64,000 bases of DNA from Astrothelium macrocarpum. Its lineage: Eukaryota > Ascomycota > Dothideomycetes > Trypetheliales > Trypetheliaceae. Both the position numbers and the translations under genes were made by a program. The notes under the pieces are model-generated. The model saw only the letters and a list, made by a program, of their open reading frames with translations, ran no database searches and was not told the origin of the DNA. The stretch lies in NCBI GenBank assembly GCA_021030915.1, contig JAGEMR010000054.1, positions 62,001-126,000 on the forward strand, in the 5' to 3' direction. Below are positions 57,201-64,000 of this stretch, in pieces; position 1 is the first letter of the stretch; each line of letters starts with the position of its first letter.

Positions 57201-58897
57201 TTGAGATTCACGCTCTTTGACCATCCGGACTTAACCTTGCTCTCTAGGACTCTGGCGGATCAGTGGCATATGATCGACTAATTCAATCACTTCTCTCGTC
57301 TCCGCTTCAAAGCGATAGCACGATCTCGAGTACGGGGCAGTCCCCTCTGGCTACTTCAAACTGGTCAGGTTGCATCACATCAGTCACGTCTTCTGTAGCT
57401 GTTCTTACAGCATGTGCTAAAATCAGAGAGATCGGAGCTAACTCCAATATCTTATCAGCTTAGCCATGTGCTTCTTAGTACTTCGTGCTAATACTCAGTT
57501 CAATTCTGACCAACACATCATTTATTCCCCAGTCAGGTAATCCAGGGCAGCACCCGGATTCAGCCGCACAACGTGGGTTGCTAAACCATAGAGGATGCAT
57601 AGAAAACGGTCCAGATCGACTCTGACGGTTACACATACACTAGCGTGATGTGATACAAACCATTTTGACGTGGTAAGTTGGCAGATATCTGCAGGGCGTA
57701 CTTGCATTTAACACCACTGATGTCTATGCTCTGAGAAGAGATGCCAATCAGAAACGAAACCTTCAGGTTCCCCCACGTTTGACGACTAAGAGCAGCTGCC
57801 CCAGACTCATATTGCAGCTATTAACCATTTTTATTGCTATCATTAAATCTAAATTCAGTGCGAAAGGACTTCTTGGGGACTACAAGCTTTGGAAATTATT
57901 ACGGTGGACCGAATTTTCAGGTGCGCACTATGCGGACCATGCTCAGAGAGGCGAAGTTCCCTGTCCGATGACTCTTTGAGGCCACAATCGTTGATTCACA
58001 TAACGCATATCAGCCTGCTTTACCATATAGTACTATTGATCTTATAAGACTTTCATTGAAGACTACTTAGTATTCAGGTATGATCCGATCCCTATCACGC
58101 TAGCTATAAGGGATGAATTGATGATGTACCTTATGCTATAGGTGCTGGAAGCATCCCTGACGCTATCCCAATGCTTTGCAGTCATCACTAGGAGCGGCAC
58201 AGCACGCGTGAATCGTGCACGCCTTGGCAGTAAAGCCTTGCTGATGCTTTTTCTAAGCGTTCAAATCTTTCCATCCCTTGATGACGCGACCGCCGTCCAG
58301 CTTCCTCTTAGCCCCTCCAAGCCACACCTTATCCGTGTATCATCGGACACCCTTCTGCAATGGGCTAGCGAGCCGGGCAAGTTCTCAGTCTGACTCCTTA
58401 TTGATATGTATCATGCAAGCAATGGGTTGACGAAAGGCGCTTGATGCGAGTCGATAACACGAGACAGACAATCAACAACGCAATCTTCCAAGCTCACCTT
58501 GTGGGACAAGACAAAGCGAGAAAACAGCGTTGCCGGCTATACTCAGTGCTTTTGTACATTGAATTCCTGACTGGGTCTTGCTAGCCTTCTTGAAAATTTC
58601 ACGGCAGCAGCTCTCAACTTATATGTCTCGTCTTGAATTAATCTGATGCAATGTCCAAGAATCAGAATAACGGCAATGTGAATATCGTTGCCTGGGTTCC
58701 TCCATAGTCAATGGGATTCTTCTCCATGCATTAGCGGCCTTCATCGGAAGCATAGTCATCGGATTTACCGTTCCATCCTCACAACGGCGCCCTGCTGCTC
58801 TACAAGCCCAGCTTATCGTGCTTTATTACATGGATGCTTCATGACGGACAGCTCTTCACTGGGACTTTGCAGCTTCTTTTCTTGCTCAGCACACTTT

Positions 58898-59257
58898 CTA
58901 GCGTCTGAACAATTGACGCATGTACCAAATGATGTACCGAACCGCCCATCGACCATATGCCAGCCTGTAAGCGAAAATCCGGCCACAGTAACCCGCCCAA
59001 TGGTCTATCCAAATTCGTAAATCTCGAGCACCTTGAAAGTACAATTCGAGTACACAATTGATAGCAAAAACCAAAGACAAAAAAATAACAGCGCCAAATG
59101 GTATTGCTGAAATCAATATATCAATATTGGATTTGCCAAAGCCTAGCAGATTAAAGGCTTTTGCTGTCAAAAACAATACAAAATATACGCCAGCGTTCAA
59201 AACATAGAATGCTGCTTCCATCACATGAGTGTAGGTCCGTTTGTTGATAAACGACAT
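58898..59257 (-). CDS. Small hypothetical membrane protein
   Basis: Uninterrupted frame of 119 residues. Two hydrophobic segments (AAFYVLNAGVYFVLFLTAKAF and ILISAIPFGAVIFLSLVFAI) are followed by a basic, aromatic C-terminal part (WIDHWAGYCGRIFAYR, YIIWYMRQLFRR). Composition is protein-like, without low complexity. No family recognised, and splice extensions were not found. It may be a real orphan, a gene relic, or chance. Confidence 0.3.
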   Translation of the reverse strand: MSFINKRTYTHVMEAAFYVLNAGVYFVLFLTAKAFNLLGFGKSNIDILISAIPFGAVIFLSLVFAINCVLELYFQGARDLRIWIDHWAGYCGRIFAYRLAYGRWAVRYIIWYMRQLFRR

Positions 59258-60101
59258 ATTGATCTGATAAATTTTAGCAACGATGCTAGGCTTTGTGGGC
59301 TAGCTTCCTAGGAGCTTATCAGTAATACCTTGAGCGACCGGCAAATTGCCATACAATTGGGATCGGCCAAACGGGATCTCTTGAACGATTGTCTTAAAGA
59401 CTGCATGCGAATTCCTTAAACAGTAGTGTCTCCTGAAAGGTGGTATCTCCTGGAAGATGGTATACAGTTGGTGGTCTGATTAGGGTTCGAATCGAGGCTT
59501 ATGAAATAGAATGCGATACCTTGAGATGGAAGCGCTGTAGGTAGGAAGTGGACAAGTATCTGTCGAATTGTAGGAGTTGAAGCATGTAGAACTGATTGTA
59601 GAAGAAATCTAAGTCTAGATACTGAGGAGCAGATGATATAATGCTCCACCAGCTCCAATAGCGTGTGTTGCATAATGTGAACGCGGCTTGCCCTCAACAC
59701 TCCTCTGAAGCTGTATCGCAGTAATGCTATGTGCAAAAATAGATGATAAACCTTCCAATCTATGCGCCTTCCAATCTATGCGCTGCTGAATCATGAATAA
59801 TACTCCGACGGGCTAGATGATTCACTCATAATTGGGGTGGACCAGTTCCTTCTCAACGAGACAGAGATTATAAAAGATACGTTGAGAACAAAATAACAGG
59901 AATTTCTTGGAACTCCTATTCCTCACGTAAAGCGTTGAGTGAGACAAATCAGCCCAACAAATTTTAATTTATAAAATCTGGGCTAGGCAAATTGAAAAAT
60001 AGTTTCGCCAATCAGACATCTGGGTAGCCTAATTGATCAACAAAGTGTATGCGCCCTCTGCCTCAACATGCCCACTGCCCTACGCCTCTTCCCCTACGCG
60101 C

Positions 60102-60186
60102 CCTCTACTCCTACGGGTCTCCTATCCCTACGGGTTTCCTATCCAGACAGGCTTCCTACTACGACAGATTTCCTACTCCCATATTT
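60102..60186. repeat. 17 bp tandem repeat, ~5 degenerate units
   Basis: Units cctctactcctacgggt, ctcctatccctacgggt, ttcctatccagacaggc, ttcctactacgacagat and ttcctactcccatattt follow each other in register. The flanking ctacgcctcttcccctacgcg looks like further decayed units. Confidence 0.7.
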
Positions 60187-60582
60187 CTATGTGCCGGTGA
60201 ATGAAGTGCCTATTTCGGCTCAAGCGGCCAACGTTTGAAGGAGGCTTCGATGTTAGGTTCATTAGCCTTCGCAGATCCCATAGCCTGTCGTTGTGCTACG
60301 CTCAGAATCAGTCAAGGTTGCAAATCTTGGATATGGTCAGACAAACCGGTGAGCGGTACTGCGCCACTCACAACGGCGATGAAGGCGATAGCGAGTCCTC
60401 TGACTCTCATCTTGACGTAGAATCTTGAGTAGATTTAGCCTACTCCTTGTAGACTTCGCTGGGCGTCTCTCTATCTCATCCTGTATCGAGAGAGACCTTC
60501 ACGCACTGATCGAATCGACGCAAAAAATTAATTCAGCCTGAGACACAGAGTCCAATGTCAATTACGAAGAACAACAAATGCC

Positions 60583-62998
60583 TCATTCAGTATCATAACG
60601 CTTCAGGATGCCCCCAAGCAAGATTTTCTCGTGCAAGTGCTCCTGATCGCCGTGCACCCATGGAACTGTGTCAATCATCTATGCATCGTTAGCTGAAGTG
60701 ATTTAAACTGAAGCGGCTGTCTCTTACGTCTCTATCTAGACCATGGATTGCTTGGATGTCATCGTCAAGTTTCTGGAGGAATCTAGCGGCTCCTTCGTCA
60801 ACCCCAACTTGCACGAATTGTACTCCAACCTTCAGGAGTGGCGCTTGTAATTCTTGTAACTTTTTGGCATATTTGACAAGGACTGCTTCGACATCCTGCC
60901 CTGGGGAAGGCTCGCCGTCCGTGAGCACAATCAGGTTCAGGCCTTTCAAGTTCCTGTTGCGCTCGAAGTCGTGACAGAACTCGTTCAATACTTCGTCAAG
61001 TTTGTCCGCTGTTGGCGTCTCTCCCTCAGGATATAAGTCTGTGAATAGATTCATCACGTCATCAATACTCTTGAGATTGCAACGCTTGTTCTCGTCTTCC
61101 ACGTAATTGTTGAAGAAGTCTACGTCCACACCATCTGAGTCATACTTTACGGCAATTGATGCAATTTTAGCCATTATTTTCTTTACCCTGTTCCACTTGC
61201 GACCTGCCATTGAATCCGAGTCGTCAACGAGAAAGCGGGTGTCGTATGCCTTAAGCTTTGCGTACACTCGTTCACTAGTCGGCGTTCGATGTTGCAGGCT
61301 CGGAGGCCGTAGCCCTGAGGTGTTCACAAGTATATCATGGATAGATTCCACAATAAGCTCAAGGTCGGAATAGCTCTGTATTTGCGCCCTCTCTCTATAG
61401 TCGCCTTTCGTAGGATGAGTATAGTGTAAACCAGGAGGAAGGTCTTCTGTACTGCCGAAGCTTGCACATTGCACTTCCCACTGCTCGCTAATCATATCGA
61501 ATTGCTTTAAGGTATCAGATATTACGCCCGCTTGAGAATCAATTGAACCGTGGGGTACTGAGTGAGCAGGCGCAACCGCCTTGACAGAAGCTATCTGTGC
61601 TCCGTCATAGGCTGTGGAATCTTGGTCATTCTGTGGAAGACCTATTAAGAAGCATGCTTGAATCGGACTGTCAAAATCTGAATCTGTTAGGAAGCCATGG
61701 TTTATTGACTCAGTGACGAATTGCTTGATGAGCATTCCACCAAAACCACAGCCAATGAAAACCAAAGGTCGTGTAGGGCACTCAACCCGAAATTGCTGAA
61801 TTGCCAGATCCAAGTCCGAATACATGTCTGAAAGTTTACGCGCCTTTAACAATTGATCAGTAGGGTTCCAGGAGTATGTCAGCACTCGTGGGGACACAGA
61901 AGATCCTACAAGTCTAGACGCAAGTACTTCGCGAGGCCAGAGGGTCGTCTGCATTACCGCGCTATCGACATAGGTAAAGGACTCGTAAGGATGCCCGCGA
62001 AAACCGTGAACAAGGACAATATCGACGTTCCAGTCGTCGCCAAGCCCCTTGTCAGCCTCGTAGACAGGAGTCAATCCGTACTTTCCCCGTTGCGGGGAAG
62101 TAAGTGGATAGTCAGAGGTTGGACTGGTTGTCGAGTTCGCATAAGGCGAAGATGATCCATCTGTAAAGCCATCTGAAGGACTTGTCAAGTCTTGCGAGAC
62201 CCTCGGTAGAAATGTCAAGGTCTTATGGAACAGCTCAGCGGAAGGTCCGTGCGGGGGTACTGTGCTCGCCTTTAAGAGACCTGGGCGAGGAATGGCTTGT
62301 AGTAACGGTGTCAGGTCCGTTGGCGAACAATCATGGTCGGTAAGTCGGACTATGACGGGTGTGAAAACAAGATCTCGGTCCCATCGAACCAAGGAAGAAT
62401 GCAGGTCTTGTACGGAAAGCTTCTCTCCCTTGTCCCAGTATCTGTTCGCGCATCTCTCCAGCTCCCTAGTCAAGGTACTGGTGAACGAATTCCAAGCGAC
62501 GCCTATTGTTACGCTTTCTTTTGATGCTGCACCAAGCATCCAATTTCGGGCCCTTCCTTGGTTGGTGGCGGCTAGGGTTGCGTAGCAGGAGTCGAAGATG
62601 AGCAAAACATCTGCGGAACACCCCAACAAGATGTTTTGTACATTATGCCAGAGTAGCATAGGCGTGTCATCCTTCCGGTTCGCAGCCCAGTATAGTTGTT
62701 GCGGTTCCCCTCCCGAATGACCGCCGTAATACAGTATGAGCAGGTCACCCTCTTTTGCTCCTTTACGAAAAGTGAAAAGACGTTGGCCGAGGCGTGCCTC
62801 AGCCTCATCATCGTCAACTTTCGAAGGTATGTTCCATCTCTCTGTGGAGAAGTTGTATCCACTGGGCCTAGAGCCACCAAGCACAGCCGCCAGCTTCTCC
62901 ACTTCTTTTCCTACTCCAAGATCATCATCTTCCCATTGAATAAGCAGCACACGGACCGCATTGTACTCGGATGGAAGGGGCTGCGGAGGCGGAGTCAT
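60583..62998 (-). CDS. Caspase-like / alpha-beta-hydrolase-like / vWA fusion protein
   Basis: Exon 1 62998-60728, intron 60727-60679 (GTAAGA...GCTAAC...ATAG), exon 2 60678-60583; 788 residues. Domain 1 (~12-225): caspase/metacaspase fold, VRVLLIQWEDDDLG, LLILYYGGHSGG with His94, VLLIFDSCYA with Cys138, the C14 dyad. Domain 2 (~320-560): alpha/beta-hydrolase of the DUF676 kind, DIVLVHGFRGHPYES, RVLTYSWNPTD, RPLVFIGCGFGGMLIKQ, LIGLPQ; the elbow G-C-G-F-G has Gly418 where Ser is expected. Domain 3 (~575-788): von Willebrand A domain, FLVDDSDSM (MIDAS D-x-S-x-S, 592-596), LTDGEPS (693-698), and an IDTVPW...EKILLGGILKR end supplied by exon 2. The make-up suggests a regulated protease effector with a metal-dependent binding module, perhaps in fungal self/non-self cell death. 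Function is inference. Confidence 0.88.
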
Positions 62999-64000
62999 AG
63001 AGAAGCTTGTTCCGTTGGTGCTGTACTATCCCGCGCCCGGCGTCGCAATAAGGTTTCAGATTGCAAGGATAAATGCGACGGACCTATAGACGAGTAGCTT
63101 AAGAAGAAGTGAGTTTTGCGAAGCAAAAGCGACGGAATCGAATTCACGGTGTCGCTTGAGAAGACTCGACGATTCTAAAGAGATGGCTGTCTCTACGGCC
63201 AGGCGCCCACCAGTACTTACGCCCAAGCCACTAGAGAATCAGCCAATCAACTGACGCTGCGTTGAGCCGCATCAATTCGAGATGGAGTTCTTCCATCTGC
63301 GAGAATTTGAACAAATTTGTGCATTTCGGACCAAGCATCTCGCGTCAGCGTGAAAGCGATCAAGGAGAGTCGATAGAATTTAGCCTCCAAGAGATGTCGG
63401 CTTCCGTTGAATTGGTTTGAGTATCGGCACTGCCAAATTTTTCTGAGGGCCTCCTCGACCTGAGTTCAGCTGTTTATATTATATGCAACTCTGCCCACGA
63501 TAAACCGGCTGACCTGTCGGCCATTCCGCCTACCACTCTGCGTCGACGGGATCACCGGTCGATCTCTCAAGACAGATTGTCAGAGAATGGCAGCCATTGA
63601 AAATGCTGGGCTCGGAATGAACGCTCGCTTGTTTGTATACACAAAAACCTGCCACGAAAGTCTTCGCGGACAATGAGAAGCACTTCCCAGGTTCGACGGT
63701 AGAGTTTTTGTAGAAGTGGAGAGCCTGGTGGGTCATAACCGGCTGGTGGCCTCGTCGTAATCTACGCTTTAGCGCGCCAATTTTGTACCCTGCGTTTGAA
63801 GCCATGCAAGGACAATCTTCAATCTGCATAGTCATTCGCCTGATTTATAGGGTTCACGAGCAACCGGCTATGCGATTCGACAATCCCTGGCGTTCACGAC
63901 TGGGGTACACCAATGACAACTGACAACGTTTCTGAATATTTGTGGAAGCCTGAGGCCTCCCATCACAGGAGCCATTTGGCCCAAAGACATACATCTACCA
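62999..64000. other. Right end of window, no gene recognised
   Basis: Upstream region of the caspase/vWA gene. A minus frame at 63530-63835 has no family features. Confidence 0.4.

Larger units (their letters stand above)
56560..60582. other. 4 kb region with few supported features
   Basis: Between the P450 and the caspase/vWA gene. Apart from the weak membrane-protein frame, hairpin and tandem repeats listed separately, I recognise nothing. Short frames (57263-57463, 58142-58393) could be gene relics but have no decisive motif. A 16 bp direct repeat (ccttccaatctatgcg) occurs twice at about 59753-59783. Confidence 0.4.

Noticed and set aside
59480..59510. ggttcgaatc resembling a tRNA T-arm
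   Set aside because: The flanking bases do not form a five-pair T stem and no acceptor or anticodon arm could be placed.
1..64000. CRISPR arrays, operons, prokaryotic ribosome binding sites
   Set aside because: Spliceosomal introns and gene families show a fungal nuclear genome; no regularly spaced repeats of that kind were seen.

Overview
The window is nuclear DNA from a filamentous ascomycete (Pezizomycotina). Genes are compact, and most are interrupted by 45-60 nt introns with GTANGT-type donors and CTAAC-like branch points. The gene set is typical of moulds (IRS4, LIG4, ELP2, URM1, FMP27, GH92, GH127, PTH11-type receptor, DUF2235). I cannot resolve class or genus from sequence alone. Most gene models below were re-joined across introns by hand; phases were checked and agree unless stated.

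Layout. 0-13 kb is a dense housekeeping block: the end of a Kre9/Knh1-like Ser/Thr-rich wall protein, IRS4 (EH domain) divergent from DNA ligase IV, a JMJD7-like JmjC protein divergent from an IMP1-type mitochondrial peptidase, and ELP2 divergent from URM1. The ELP2/URM1 pair joins two pathways that modify the same tRNA wobble uridine. 13-21 kb holds two secreted glycosidases, GH127 and GH92, transcribed away from each other over a 2.2 kb spacer. 21-30 kb holds an F-box/LRR-like protein, a DUF2235 hydrolase lying exactly between two copies of a ~230 bp MITE, a small alpha/beta-hydrolase whose nucleophile elbow lacks serine, and TDP1. 32-45 kb holds a four-helix MARVEL-like membrane protein, the 3043-residue FMP27 lipid-transfer protein and a GNAT acetyltransferase.

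46-51 kb is mobile-element territory: a third MITE copy, a ~156 bp near-perfect palindrome, a palmitoyl-protein-thioesterase-like gene that has lost Ser and His of its triad, a fragment of the GNAT 3' end, and a 1.79 kb element. That element has perfect 43 bp inverted terminal repeats flanked by TA, with an interior that is over 90% A+T. A fourth MITE copy follows. 52-57 kb holds a PTH11/SAT4-type seven-helix protein and a complete cytochrome P450.

60.6-63 kb holds the most unusual gene: one 788-residue protein combining a caspase-like His/Cys domain, an alpha/beta-hydrolase fold with a Gly in place of the nucleophile, and a vWA domain with an intact MIDAS. From 23 kb rightward the window is rich in MITEs, degenerate hydrolases and effector-like domains, in contrast to the orderly left third.
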